Positions 36,088 to 44,489 of a stretch of 64,000 nucleotides of DNA are shown one piece after another (the stretch's first letter is position 1; the number at the start of each line of letters is the position of its first letter). Origin of the DNA: Aquibium microcysteis (GTDB taxonomy: Bacteria; Pseudomonadota; Alphaproteobacteria; Rhizobiales; Rhizobiaceae); contig NZ_CP061080.1 of NCBI RefSeq assembly GCF_014495845.1, positions 4,640,001-4,704,000 of the forward strand. Reading direction: 5' to 3'. The position numbers and the translations under genes were made by a program. The notes below the pieces were generated by a model. That model saw nothing but the letters and a program-made list of their open reading frames with translations, was not told the origin of the DNA and made no database searches.

Positions 36088-37971
36088 TTGATCGAAGGGG
36101 TCATGCGAAGGCTGCTGTTCCTGGGCGCCATCGGAGGTCTGGTGGTGGGTCTCCTGGGTGGCTTTCCCGGAAGAGGGTGGTCGGCGGAATCCGCCTGGAC
36201 TTTGGCGACCCTGCCGGTGATCGCGATGCTGGCGGTCTCGATCCTGCGGGATTTCCTGATCGGCCGGTTCGGAGTCGACGCGATCGCGCTCGTGTCCATG
36301 TCGGCTGCACTGCTCCTCGGTCAGCCGCTGGCCGCAGTTGTCGTTGCTGTCATGTACGCCGGCGGCAGCGTCCTGGAGGATTTCGCACGCGGTCGCGCCG
36401 AACGCGAACTGCGTGCACTGTCCGACCGCTCTCCGCGGACGGCTCATCGAAGCATCGATGGGCGGATCGACGACGTCCCGGTCGTACAGGTCGCGGTGGG
36501 CGACGAACTGCTCGTGCGCGCAGGCGAACTTCTTCCCGTGGATGGAGCCCTTCTGGACGAGGCCGCATCGATCGACGAGTCGGCCGTGACGGGGGAACCC
36601 CTGCCGCGGAACCGCCGCCGGGGTGACCGGCTGTTCAGCGGCACCGTCAATGCCGGCGAGACGATACGGATGCGGGCGGTTGCTCCCGCTGACGCCAGTA
36701 CTTACGCCGGTATCGTTCGAATGGTGGAGGCGGCGCAGACGGCCAAGGCTCCTTTCATCCGCATGGCGGACAGGTTCGCGCTCTGGCTGCTTCCGGTCAC
36801 GTTGCTCGTTGCGGGGCTCGCCTGGTGGCTTTCGGGCGACCCGGTTCGCGGGCTGGCCGTTCTGGTCGTGGCGACGCCCTGTCCGTTGATCCTCGCCGCT
36901 CCCGTCGCCTTCATCGGCGGCGTGTCGCGGGCGGCGCGGGCGGGCGTCCTCATGAAGGGCAGCGCCGCGCTCGAAGGGCTGGCGCAGGCCCGCACCGCGA
37001 TCTTCGACAAGACCGGCACGCTCACGCATGGCGGCGCCGAACTGATCGCGACCGAAGCCGCGCCCGGCCGGGACCCGGGTGAATGCCTGCGGCTGCTCGC
37101 ATCGATCGAACAGGCCTCCCATCACGTTCTGGCCGCCGCCGTCGTCGAGATTGCCCGGGCACGCGCCTTGCCTCTTTCCCCGCCTGCCGACATTCGCGAG
37201 CATCGCGGCGCCGGAATCGAGGGCACTGTCGGGGATCTGCATCTGAAGGCCGGCTCGCGGAGGAACGTGCTTGCGGACGCGGAACTGCCGCTCTGGGCAG
37301 AGCGGACCGCGACGCGCTATGGCGGGCAGCCGGTGCTGATGGTCTATCTCGCCATCGACGGGCGGCTGGCCGCGGTGTTCGTCTTCGGCGACGCGCTCCG
37401 CGGCGATGCACTGGACACCCTGCTCGACCTGCGGACGGCCGGCATCGACCGGATCGTCATGCTGACGGGCGACGATGCGCAGGCCGCATCGCGCATCGGG
37501 GAGTCGCTTCCGCTCGACCGTATTCTGGCTGGCGCCGACCCGGCCGCGAAGGTCGCCGCCGTGGCGGAGGAGCGCGGGAGGGCGCCGACGCTGATGGTGG
37601 GTGACGGCATCAACGATGCGCCGGCGCTGGCGACGGCCAGCGTCGGGATCGCGATGGGCGCGCGAGGCGCGACGGCCTCGTCGGAGGCGGCCGACGTCGT
37701 GGTGCTGACCGACCGGCTGTCGCCGATTGCCGCGGCCGTCGCCATCGCCCGGCGGACGCGCGCCATCGCGCTTCAGAGCATCGTGGCCGGCATAGGCCTT
37801 TCCGGCCTGGCGATCGTCTTCGCCGCCCTCGGCTATCTGACGCCCGTCGCCGGCGCGATCGCACAGGAAGCCATCGATGTGGCCGTCATCCTGAACGCTC
37901 TGCGCAGCCTCGCGGGAGGCGCGGCGTCCGCGCCTCGCAGGGATGTTCCGCTTCCGTACGCCCGGCCTTGA
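36088..37971 (+). CDS. Heavy-metal P1B-type ATPase with TPCP motif
   Basis: 627 residues from a TTG at 36088 (GGGAGA 8 bp upstream; the ATG at 36103 is an alternative). P-type ATPase: actuator VTGEP, phosphorylated Asp307 in DKTGTLTH, GDGINDAPAL hinge and about eight membrane helices. The membrane metal motif is TPCP (Cys265), not CPC. The usual HP dipeptide of the SEHPLA nucleotide motif is replaced (QASHHVLAA). No N-terminal metal-binding domain. This marks a P1B subgroup whose metal I cannot name. It follows DUF302 and its stop codon lies inside the next FixK box. Confidence 0.86.
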   Translation: MIEGVMRRLLFLGAIGGLVVGLLGGFPGRGWSAESAWTLATLPVIAMLAVSILRDFLIGRFGVDAIALVSMSAALLLGQPLAAVVVAVMYAGGSVLEDFARGRAERELRALSDRSPRTAHRSIDGRIDDVPVVQVAVGDELLVRAGELLPVDGALLDEAASIDESAVTGEPLPRNRRRGDRLFSGTVNAGETIRMRAVAPADASTYAGIVRMVEAAQTAKAPFIRMADRFALWLLPVTLLVAGLAWWLSGDPVRGLAVLVVATPCPLILAAPVAFIGGVSRAARAGVLMKGSAALEGLAQARTAIFDKTGTLTHGGAELIATEAAPGRDPGECLRLLASIEQASHHVLAAAVVEIARARALPLSPPADIREHRGAGIEGTVGDLHLKAGSRRNVLADAELPLWAERTATRYGGQPVLMVYLAIDGRLAAVFVFGDALRGDALDTLLDLRTAGIDRIVMLTGDDAQAASRIGESLPLDRILAGADPAAKVAAVAEERGRAPTLMVGDGINDAPALATASVGIAMGARGATASSEAADVVVLTDRLSPIAAAVAIARRTRAIALQSIVAGIGLSGLAIVFAALGYLTPVAGAIAQEAIDVAVILNALRSLAGGAASAPRRDVPLPYARP

Positions 37972-37981
37972 CCGCGATCAA
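37968..37981 (+). promoter_or_regulatory. FixK/FNR box upstream of the cytochrome-trxC unit
   Basis: TTGACCGCGATCAA, overlapping the ATPase stop codon and 57 bp before the cytochrome ATG, fits TTGA(C/T)-N4-ATCAA. Likely drives cytochrome, thioredoxin and the MgtC/DUF4010 gene. Confidence 0.7.
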
Positions 37982-38038
37982 GGTGGCTTGCCTGAGGAAG
38001 CGGAAGGATGCTCTCCTGCAGAGAGAGGACGGATCGAC

Positions 38039-38362
38039 ATGCCGACGAGAATGCCATGGATGATTCTGGCTTCGCTCGCGCTCTCCGGATCGGCCATTGC
38101 GGCCGATCCGGAGAGCGCCTTTCGCGGCAAGCGTCTGGCTGAGGCGAACTGCGCCGAATGCCACGCCATAGCGCAGGTCGACCAGAGCCTCGATCCGGCG
38201 GCGCCGCCCTTCCGCCAGATGGCGCTGCGGCGCAACCTTGCCACGCTGCGGGGCGAAATGACGGGCGACCTGTTCCTGCGCCACGCTGCGATGCCGGATT
38301 TCGAGCCCGATGCGCGACAGGCGGACGATCTCGTGACCTATATGGAGAGCATCCAGGAATGA
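38039..38362 (+). CDS. Small c-type cytochrome
   Basis: 107 residues from the ATG at 38039. Signal peptide (PWMILASLALSGSAIAA), heme site CAECH at residues 38-42, probable axial Met in HAAMPDFEP. Close in layout to the cytochrome at 26831 (both have a proline-rich stretch after the heme and end shortly after a YMESIQ/FLDTLQ helix). Spacing to trxC is 34 bp. Probably periplasmic electron transfer under low oxygen. Confidence 0.86.
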   Translation: MPTRMPWMILASLALSGSAIAADPESAFRGKRLAEANCAECHAIAQVDQSLDPAAPPFRQMALRRNLATLRGEMTGDLFLRHAAMPDFEPDARQADDLVTYMESIQE

Positions 38363-38396
38363 CCGGCATTGCCGGCACGATGACGGGAGAACACGG

Positions 38397-38846
38397 ATGA
38401 ACGAGGAAACGCTTGTCGTCTGCGGCAACTGCGCGGCGGTGAACCGGCTCCTGGCCGGCAAGCCCGCGAGCGAAGGCAAGTGCGGCAAATGCCACGCGCC
38501 GCTGTTTTCGGGCCACCCGGAAAACGTCAGCGCCGCGGCTTTCGAGAAACACGTCTCACGCGGCACGGTGCCGGTGCTGGTCGACGTCTGGGCGCCGTGG
38601 TGCGGACCCTGCAGGATGATGGCACCGGCTTTCGAGACGGCCGCCCGCGAACTGGAGCCCATGGTGCGTCTGATCAAGCTCAACTCCGACGAAGAACAGG
38701 CGCTCGCCGGCCGGCTCGGAATCCGCAGCATCCCGACCATGATCCTCTTTCGCGGCGGCAATGAACTCGCCAGGACGTCGGGGGCGCTCAGCGCAACGCA
38801 GATCGTTTCCTGGGCGCGCGACCGTCTGCGCCTGACGAGCGCCTGA
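38397..38846 (+). CDS. trxC: Thioredoxin 2 (zinc-binding type)
   Basis: 149 residues: an N-terminal zinc ribbon (VCGNCAAVN and GKCGKCHAP, two CXXC pairs) followed by a thioredoxin domain with WCGPC (Cys69, Cys72) and the cis-proline in SIPTMILF. Cytosolic disulfide reductase. ATG preceded by GGGAGAACACGG. It lies in a FixK-type unit with a cytochrome and a membrane protein. Confidence 0.92.
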   Translation: MNEETLVVCGNCAAVNRLLAGKPASEGKCGKCHAPLFSGHPENVSAAAFEKHVSRGTVPVLVDVWAPWCGPCRMMAPAFETAARELEPMVRLIKLNSDEEQALAGRLGIRSIPTMILFRGGNELARTSGALSATQIVSWARDRLRLTSA

Positions 38847-38856
38847 ACCCCGCCGG

Positions 38857-40119
38857 ATGGATCCTCTCCTTCCGCGCCTGGGGCTGGCTCTGGCGATCGG
38901 CCTGCTGGTCGGGCTCGAGCGCGGGTGGCGCGAACGCGACGCGCCCGACCGCAGCCGCACGGCCGGGATTCGCACCTACGGGATTGCCGGGCTTGTCGGC
39001 GGCCTCCTGGCCGCGCTTGGCGAGGCAGTGGGATCCATGGCGATCCTGGCGGTGGGTTTCGTGACGTTCACTGCCGTCTTTGCCGGGTTCAAACTGCGCG
39101 AGGCCACGCATGACGAGGACTTCAGCGTCACCGGCGTGATCGCCGGCATGGCGGTCTTCGCCCTTGGGGCCCTGGCGGTGGCAGGGGATTACGTCGCCGC
39201 GGCAGCCGGCGGCACCGCGCTGGCCGCCATCCTCGCCAGCCGAGAGGTGCTGCACGGGCTGTTGCGGCGGCTAACGTGGGCGGAGCTGCGGTCGGCCCTG
39301 GTGCTCGCCGCCATGACCGTCATCGTCCTTCCAGTCCTGCCGGACCGGACGATCGACCCCTGGGGCGGCGTCAATCCGCATGAGATCTGGGTCTTCACAG
39401 TGCTCATCGCGGCGATTTCCTTTGCCGGCTACGTCATGTCCCGTCTGTTCGGCGAGACGCGCGGGGTACTGGTCAGCGCCCTGGCCGGTGCCGTCGTCTC
39501 GTCGACGGCCGTGATCCTGGTGCTGGCCAGAATGGCGCGGGGCTGCCAGGGAATCGAGCCGCTCGCGGGCGCGGCCGCGCTCGCCGCGATGGTCTCCGTC
39601 CTGCGGGTCGGTGCCGTCGTCGGTGCGGTGCGGCCGTCGGTCGTCGTCCATGCTGGACTGCCGATCGCGGCGGCCGCGCTCGTGCTGGCGGCGGCGGGCG
39701 CGCTGCTCGTGCGCGGCGGCGGACCCTTGCCGATGCAGCCGGCGGCGCGCAACCCGTTCGATCTTGCCCCGCTTCTGGGCTTCGCAGCGCTTCTCGCTGT
39801 GGTCTCAACCGCGAGCGCGGTCCTGTCGGGGGTGCTCGACGAGAGCGGCCTGCTCATCACCTCGGCCGTCTCCGGGACGTTCGACGTCGATGTGGCCGTG
39901 CTGAGTTCGCTTCGCCTCGTCGAGCAGGGCGTCGCGCCGGCGAGCGCGGCACGGGCGGTGCTGCTGGCGCTGGTGGCCAATGCGGTCGGCCGGCTGTTCC
40001 TGGCGGCGGTATCCGGTCCGGTCCGGTTCCTGCTGCCGCTGGCTGCGGCCACCGTCGTCGCCGCGCTGGCGGGGGCAGCGGTCCATCTTCTGCTGCCGCC
40101 GATACCGCTGCCGGCGTGA
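38857..40119 (+). CDS. MgtC/SapB-DUF4010 membrane protein
   Basis: 420 residues, mostly hydrophobic, with around a dozen membrane segments. The N-terminal part carries an MgtC-like RLGLALAIGLLVGLERGWRERD and RTAGIRTYGIAGLVGG; the C-terminal two thirds is DUF4010 (ISFAGYVMSRLFGETRGVLVSALAGAVVSST, in part). Role unknown. It starts 10 bp after trxC, so it is translated from the same mRNA. Confidence 0.85.
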   Translation: MDPLLPRLGLALAIGLLVGLERGWRERDAPDRSRTAGIRTYGIAGLVGGLLAALGEAVGSMAILAVGFVTFTAVFAGFKLREATHDEDFSVTGVIAGMAVFALGALAVAGDYVAAAAGGTALAAILASREVLHGLLRRLTWAELRSALVLAAMTVIVLPVLPDRTIDPWGGVNPHEIWVFTVLIAAISFAGYVMSRLFGETRGVLVSALAGAVVSSTAVILVLARMARGCQGIEPLAGAAALAAMVSVLRVGAVVGAVRPSVVVHAGLPIAAAALVLAAAGALLVRGGGPLPMQPAARNPFDLAPLLGFAALLAVVSTASAVLSGVLDESGLLITSAVSGTFDVDVAVLSSLRLVEQGVAPASAARAVLLALVANAVGRLFLAAVSGPVRFLLPLAAATVVAALAGAAVHLLLPPIPLPA

Positions 40120-40127
40120 TCGCGTGC

Positions 40128-40141
40128 TTGATGCCGATCAA
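40128..40141 (+). promoter_or_regulatory. FixK/FNR box upstream of a hypothetical gene
   Basis: TTGATGCCGATCAA matches TTGAT-N4-ATCAA exactly in both halves and lies 50 bp before the ATG at 40192. Confidence 0.72.
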
Positions 40142-40191
40142 GGCGCGGGGGAGCGCGCGGGATAGGGTTTCGCCAAAGGAAGGAAAACCCT

Positions 40192-40578
40192 ATGACGCAA
40201 TTGAAGGATCTGTCCCCCGGCTTCCGCCACGTGCGCCTGCTTCTCGCCCGCGAGAAGGGCCATCCTGCCGGCGAGAGAGACGAGGGTTACGACATACTCG
40301 CTCCACTGCAGCCCGATGGACATCTCGACGCAGCGGAATGGAAGAAGCACCAGGACCACTGCCGCGTCCGGCACTTCCGGCACGGCGAACAGGATCGCAT
40401 CGGGCGGCTTCGCCGCAAGCCGGGAGGCGCCTGGTACTTCGACTACGACGAAGGCGACCGCGACGATGAAGTGGGTTTCCGTTTCGGCGCGGAACGCTTC
40501 GTCACCGGCGAGTACGTCTCGGTGAGGTCTGAAGGATCGTTGCATACCTATCAGGTCGCGCGCGTCGAGAGGCCGTGA
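40192..40578 (+). CDS. Hypothetical protein under a FixK-type box
   Basis: 128 residues, soluble, rich in Arg, His, Asp and Glu (HQDHCRVRHFRHGEQD; FDYDEGDRDDEVGFRFG). Short beta-rich look: LRRKPGGAWYFDY, RFVTGEYVSVRSEGSLHTYQVARVERP. No domain that I recognise. Strong ribosome site (AAGGAAAAC). The perfect FixK/FNR dyad upstream makes it a likely member of the low-oxygen regulon. Confidence 0.72.
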   Translation: MTQLKDLSPGFRHVRLLLAREKGHPAGERDEGYDILAPLQPDGHLDAAEWKKHQDHCRVRHFRHGEQDRIGRLRRKPGGAWYFDYDEGDRDDEVGFRFGAERFVTGEYVSVRSEGSLHTYQVARVERP

Positions 40579-40865
40579 CCCGGCGGGCCGCGCCGTTAAG
40601 GCAGTCCGCCGGCTGCGATCGCATGGGTTGCCGGAGGCGCGCGCGGAGACGCCGCCCCGAATTGCCGGCCGTCGGAGCGTGCCGGCTGTCCTGCCCGGGG
40701 TTCTGCAGCGGTTGACCGGTGGAAGTCGATCCTGCGATATGGCGTCATGCATGGTGATCAGCGTGCCTTGACGTGGAAATTCGCCGAAACGAGCCGCGCA
40801 GCCCGTGGGGATGCGCGGCTGCGGCGATCCGTGCCGCACGTGGCACGGCTGCGAACCTGATCGTC

Positions 40866-42389
40866 ATGGGCTTCCACGATACAGTCCCGCGTGCGGAGAA
40901 CCGGCTTCTGAAGAAAGCGGTGATCCGCCGGTGTTCCGGACCTTGGGGCTATGCAGTGGCCGTCCTCGTCGTCGCGATCGCCTTCACGGCCCGCCTGGCC
41001 CTCGACGGTTCCCTCGACGGACATGGCATCTTCGTCCCGTTCCTGCCAGCCATCCTGATCGTGTCCGGCTTCTGCGGCCTGGGGCCCGCCCTCTTCGCCT
41101 TCGGGCTGTCGATTTCCGGGGCCTGGTACATTCACGATTTGCAGCCTGGGCAGGCGGTCGCCACGGTCGAGATGACGCTTTATGCCTTCACCGGGCTGCT
41201 GACGATCGCCATGGGTGAGATCGTCAATCGTTCGCGCCTCGCCGCCGAGCGAACCGGAGCGATCCTGGAGGAGAGAGAAGCCCATCTTTCGTCGATCCTG
41301 GACACGGTGCTCGACGCCACGATCGTCATCGACCGGCAAGGGACGATCGTTTCCTTCAACACGGCCGCCGTCCGCCAGTTCGGTTATTCGGCCGGCGAGG
41401 TGGTCGGCCGGAACGTCCGCATCCTGATGCCGGAGCCCTACCAGGCGCAGCACGACGGCTATATGCAGCGCTACATGGCGACCGGCGAAAGGCGGATCAT
41501 CGGTACGGACCGCGTTGTCGTCGGCCGCCGCAAGGACGGCTCGACTTTCCCCATGAAGCTGGCCGTCGGCGAGATGAAGAGCGGCGACCGTCTCTACTTC
41601 ACGGGTTTCGTCCGGGACCTCACCGAGCGCGAGGAATCTGCCGCCCGCCTGCAGGAGGTTCAAGGCGAACTGGCTCGTCTGGCCCGCCTCAATGAACTGG
41701 GCGAGATGGCTTCCACACTCGCCCACGAACTGAACCAGCCGCTGTCGGCGATCGCCAACTACGCGCAGGGATGCACCCGCCTGCTGCGCAGTGCGGAGGA
41801 CGGGCCGTCTCTGCGCGTGCGCGAGGCGCTCGACGAGATCGCCCGGCAGTCGCTGCGGGCCGGTCAGATCATCCGCCACCTGCGCGAGTTCGTCATGCGC
41901 GGCGACACCGACAAGCAGGCCGAGGACATCCGCAAGATGGTGGAGGAGGCGGGAGCGCTGGCGCTCGTCGGGTCGCGCGAGCGCGGCGTACGATCCGTCT
42001 TCGACTTCCGGCCGGGCGCCGACTTCGTGCTGGCGGACCGCGTCCAGATCCAGCAGGTCCTGATCAATCTCATGCGCAACGCCATGGAGGCGATGAGCGA
42101 CTGCGAGACCCGCGAACTCACGGTTCGCACCCTGCCGGTCGGCGACGGTATGGCGGCGGTGGAAGTGTCCGACACCGGCCCCGGCATTTCCGATGAGGTC
42201 GCCGCCCGCCTCTTTCAGCCCTTCGTCACCTCCAAGGCCGGTGGCATGGGCATAGGTCTGTCCATTTCGAAGCGAATCATCGAATCGCATGGCGGCACCA
42301 TGGAGGCGCAGCGGACGGACAAGGGTGGCGCGCTGTTCCGATTCACCCTTCCCGCCATCGACAGAGAGGCCACCGATGGAAATAGGTGA
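40866..42389 (+). CDS. fixL: Oxygen-sensing histidine kinase FixL
   Basis: 507 residues from the ATG at 40866, matching the length of Sinorhizobium FixL (the frame is open back to a GTG at 40773). About four N-terminal membrane helices, then a heme PAS domain: proximal heme ligand His196 in QHDGYMQRY, the oxygen-contacting Arg in [10 protein letters not shown], and [15 protein letters not shown]. The kinase has phospho-acceptor His287 in LAHELNQPL and ATP motifs [26 protein letters not shown]. Low oxygen activates autophosphorylation and transfer to FixJ, whose gene overlaps by 14 bp. Confidence 0.94.
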   Translation: MGFHDTVPRAENRLLKKAVIRRCSGPWGYAVAVLVVAIAFTARLALDGSLDGHGIFVPFLPAILIVSGFCGLGPALFAFGLSISGAWYIHDLQPGQAVATVEMTLYAFTGLLTIAMGEIVNRSRLAAERTGAILEEREAHLSSILDTVLDATIVIDRQGTIVSFNTAAVRQFGYSAGEVVGRNVRILMPEPYQAQHDGYMQRYMATGERRIIGTDRVVVGRRKDGSTFPMKLAVGEMKSGDRLYFTGFVRDLTEREESAARLQEVQGELARLARLNELGEMASTLAHELNQPLSAIANYAQGCTRLLRSAEDGPSLRVREALDEIARQSLRAGQIIRHLREFVMRGDTDKQAEDIRKMVEEAGALALVGSRERGVRSVFDFRPGADFVLADRVQIQQVLINLMRNAMEAMSDCETRELTVRTLPVGDGMAAVEVSDTGPGISDEVAARLFQPFVTSKAGGMGIGLSISKRIIESHGGTMEAQRTDKGGALFRFTLPAIDREATDGNR

Positions 42390-42993
42390 CTATGTCGTCC
42401 ATATCGTCGACGACGAGGAGCCGGTCCGCAAGTCGCTGGCCTTCATGCTGACGATCGCCGGCTTTCCGGTGCGGCTGCACGAGTCCGCGGCGGCGTTCCT
42501 GGCCGCCGCTCCCGGCCTGCGCAACGCATGCCTCGTCACGGACCTGCGCATGCCCGAGATCAGCGGGGTCGACCTCATCCGGCGTCTGCGCGACATGGCG
42601 GTCCAGGTGCCCTCGATCGTCATCACCGGCCACGGCGACGTGCCGATGGCCGTGGAGGCGATGAAGGCGGGAGCCCTCGACTTCATCGAGAAGCCCTTCG
42701 AGGACGAGGTGCTGATCGGCGCGATCACGCGCGCGGCTGCAGAGCTCGACCGACATGCCGCCGCCCAGGATTCGGCCGCCATCCTGCAGCGCCTCGCCCA
42801 GTTGACCGATCGGGAGCGGGAGGTGCTGGCCGGGGTGGTGGCAGGTCACGCCAACAAGACCATCGCCTACGACCTCGACATCAGCCCGCGCACGGTCGAG
42901 GTCCACCGTGCCAACGTCATGACCAAGATGGAGGCGAAGAGCCTCCCGGAACTGGTCCGGATGGCGATCACGGCCGGTTTCGTTCCGAAGTAG
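42376..42993 (+). CDS. fixJ: Response regulator FixJ
   Basis: 205 residues: receiver domain with [13 protein letters not shown], phospho-acceptor Asp56 in [23 protein letters not shown] and the Lys of IEKPFED, then a LuxR-type HTH ([28 protein letters not shown], in part). The ATG at 42376 lies inside the end of fixL. Phosphorylated FixJ activates fixK in rhizobia; a possible FixJ site precedes fixK here (43475-43492). Confidence 0.95.
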   Translation: MEIGDYVVHIVDDEEPVRKSLAFMLTIAGFPVRLHESAAAFLAAAPGLRNACLVTDLRMPEISGVDLIRRLRDMAVQVPSIVITGHGDVPMAVEAMKAGALDFIEKPFEDEVLIGAITRAAAELDRHAAAQDSAAILQRLAQLTDREREVLAGVVAGHANKTIAYDLDISPRTVEVHRANVMTKMEAKSLPELVRMAITAGFVPK

Positions 42994-43018
42994 GACAATC
43001 TTGCGCTTGCCGCCAAAT

Positions 43019-43032
43019 TTGACCTGGCGCAA
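43019..43032 (+). promoter_or_regulatory. FixK box upstream of the FixT-like gene
   Basis: TTGACCTGGCGCAA fits the TTG(A/C)-N8-CGCAA form of FixK boxes. It lies 84 bp before the TTG at 43116 and is placed to make the pseudo-receiver gene FixK-dependent. Confidence 0.62.
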
Positions 43033-43115
43033 TGCGCGTTTTCCGGCAAGGTCCTAAACGCTCTCGGTGCGGCCGCGGTGCTCTCGGCCGGCGAGGCGCG
43101 TTGGAGACCACGTTC

Positions 43116-43460
43116 TTGAAGCATGGCCGGAAGGTTCTCGTTGTGGTTCCGAACGACGAACTTCGTCGGTCGATCGAATTCACGGTCGAGGCGGAAGGCT
43201 ATGAGGTCGAGTCGCATGCGGGCTTTCCCACCGTCTTCGCTTCCCACAAGTTCAACGGCTTCGATTGCGCCGTCGTCGACGAGGACGCCGTCGACGCCCG
43301 GCAGCGGAATCTGGTCGAGTTCGCCCGCATTGCGGGCGACGAGCGGCCGGTGGTCGTGCTCGTGGACAAGACCGCGGCGCTGTCCCCTGCCGTTCCGTTC
43401 CAGCTTCTCCGCAAGCCCCTCCTCGGCCCTGCGCTGATCAGCGCCATCCTGCCCAGGTAG
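43116..43460 (+). CDS. Single-domain pseudo-receiver protein, FixT candidate
   Basis: 114 residues from a TTG at 43116 (GGAG 9 bp upstream); TTG 43101 is an alternative, and an ATG at 43032 lies inside the FixK box. Receiver-like order: KVLVVVPNDELRR (the acidic pair of receivers is degraded), an Asp in FDCAVVDEDAV at the phospho-acceptor place, PVVVLVDKTA, and the Lys-Pro of LLRKPLLG. No output domain. Gene position between fixJ and fixK and a FixK box in front match FixT, the FixK-induced inhibitor of FixL. The homology itself could not be checked. Confidence 0.65.
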   Translation: MKHGRKVLVVVPNDELRRSIEFTVEAEGYEVESHAGFPTVFASHKFNGFDCAVVDEDAVDARQRNLVEFARIAGDERPVVVLVDKTAALSPAVPFQLLRKPLLGPALISAILPR

Positions 43461-43474
43461 GCGGCGCGGCCGTG

Positions 43475-43492
43475 CTACGTAGAAACCCGTAG
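43475..43492 (+). promoter_or_regulatory. Possible FixJ binding site upstream of fixK
   Basis: CTACGTAG (43475-43482) differs in one base from the in-vitro FixJ consensus GTAMGTAG as I recall it, and CGTAG repeats exactly 10 bp later (43488-43492), on the same face of the helix. About 77 bp before the fixK ATG. Confidence 0.45.
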
Positions 43493-43568
43493 GGACATGA
43501 ACGAATACAAGCGACGTCCGAAATAGACGAGGTTGCCTCCGACAGAACGAAAACCGTCGGAGACAGCC

Positions 43569-44222
43569 ATGACCATCCATCCCCGCGAGTTCCGCAGCGC
43601 CTCCGTCCAGGCCGCCACCCCGGACCTGGGAGCGGAAGGCCTGTTCGACCGCGGCGCCCTGCAGCCCGCTGCGCTCTACTCCGCCGGTTCGGAAATCTAT
43701 GCTCAGGGAGAGAAGGCCGGCGACCTCTACCAGATCGAATTCGGCGCCGTGCGGGTCTACCGGCTTCTGGCCGACGGCCGCCGCCAGATCTCGTCCTTCC
43801 ATCTCGCGGGCGAGGTGTTCGGCTTCGAGGCCGGCGGCACGCATCACTTCTTCGCCGAGGCGATCGGCGCCACCGGCATCCGGGTGATCCGCGCCGGCCA
43901 CGGCGCCGACCGCTCGCATGAACTCCTGCCCCTGGTCCTTCAGGGGCTGGTCAAGGCCCAGGAGCATCTCCTGGTGCTCGGTCGCCAGCACGCTGCGGAG
44001 CGCGTGGCCGCCTTTCTTCTCGACATGGCCGCCCGCCAGGGGGATCTCGAGGAATTCGACCTGCCGATGTCGCGCGGCGACGTCGCCGACTATCTCGGGC
44101 TGACGATCGAGACCATCTCGCGCGTGTTCTCCCGGATGAAGGACAAGGGCATCGTCCGCCTGCCGAGCCTGCGCCGCGTGCGCATCCTGAAGTGGGACAC
44201 GCTGCGCGCCATGAGCGAGTAG
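43569..44222 (+). CDS. fixK: CRP/FNR-type regulator FixK
   Basis: 217 residues from the ATG at 43569. Cyclic-nucleotide-binding-like beta roll (GSEIYAQGEKAGDLYQIEFGAVRVYRLL, in part), dimer helix, and C-terminal HTH (SRGDVADYLGLTIETISRVFSRMKDKGIV). It lacks the N-terminal cysteines of FNR, so it does not sense oxygen itself; FixLJ does. It would bind the TTGAT-N4-ATCAA boxes found across 29.7-43.0 kb of this window. Classic last step of the FixLJ-K cascade. Confidence 0.93.
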   Translation: MTIHPREFRSASVQAATPDLGAEGLFDRGALQPAALYSAGSEIYAQGEKAGDLYQIEFGAVRVYRLLADGRRQISSFHLAGEVFGFEAGGTHHFFAEAIGATGIRVIRAGHGADRSHELLPLVLQGLVKAQEHLLVLGRQHAAERVAAFLLDMAARQGDLEEFDLPMSRGDVADYLGLTIETISRVFSRMKDKGIVRLPSLRRVRILKWDTLRAMSE

Positions 44223-44372
44223 ATCCGGCGCCGCTTTTCCGGCGAACCGCGTGGCGGCAGTCCGGCGCGTCTCCTCGGCGCTGTGACCGCTGTGGTGGCG
44301 CACATCGCTCTGCCGGGCCGGTCTCGCCGCAGGCGGCCGCTCGTTCCCGATATTCGATCGACTTCCATAAGT

Positions 44373-44387
44373 TGATTACGTCGTTCA
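44373..44387 (+). promoter_or_regulatory. Possible iron-responsive box
   Basis: TGA-N9-TCA (TGATTACGTCGTTCA), the form of the rhizobial IRO box recognised by RirA as I recall it, in the 267 bp gap before the iron-siderophore importer. It lies in a locally AT-rich stretch (TTGATTACGTCGTTCATGTT) that may hold the promoter. Confidence 0.42.
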
Positions 44388-44489
44388 TGTTTGATAGGGC
44401 ATCCGAGGCCTCGGTCGCCGGCGGATCGGCGGAGGCGTTGCGGTGGTACCGGACCCCCGCGCAGGCGCTGCCCGATCGAGAGGTTCGAC

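Noticed and set aside
43032..43115. ATG at 43032 as start of the pseudo-receiver gene
   Set aside because: It lies on the last base of the predicted FixK box and adds 28 residues without receiver similarity; TTG at 43116 has a better ribosome site.
44223..44489. tRNA or riboswitch in the gap before the siderophore importer
   Set aside because: No cloverleaf or known riboswitch core could be drawn; only the TGA-N9-TCA box stands out.
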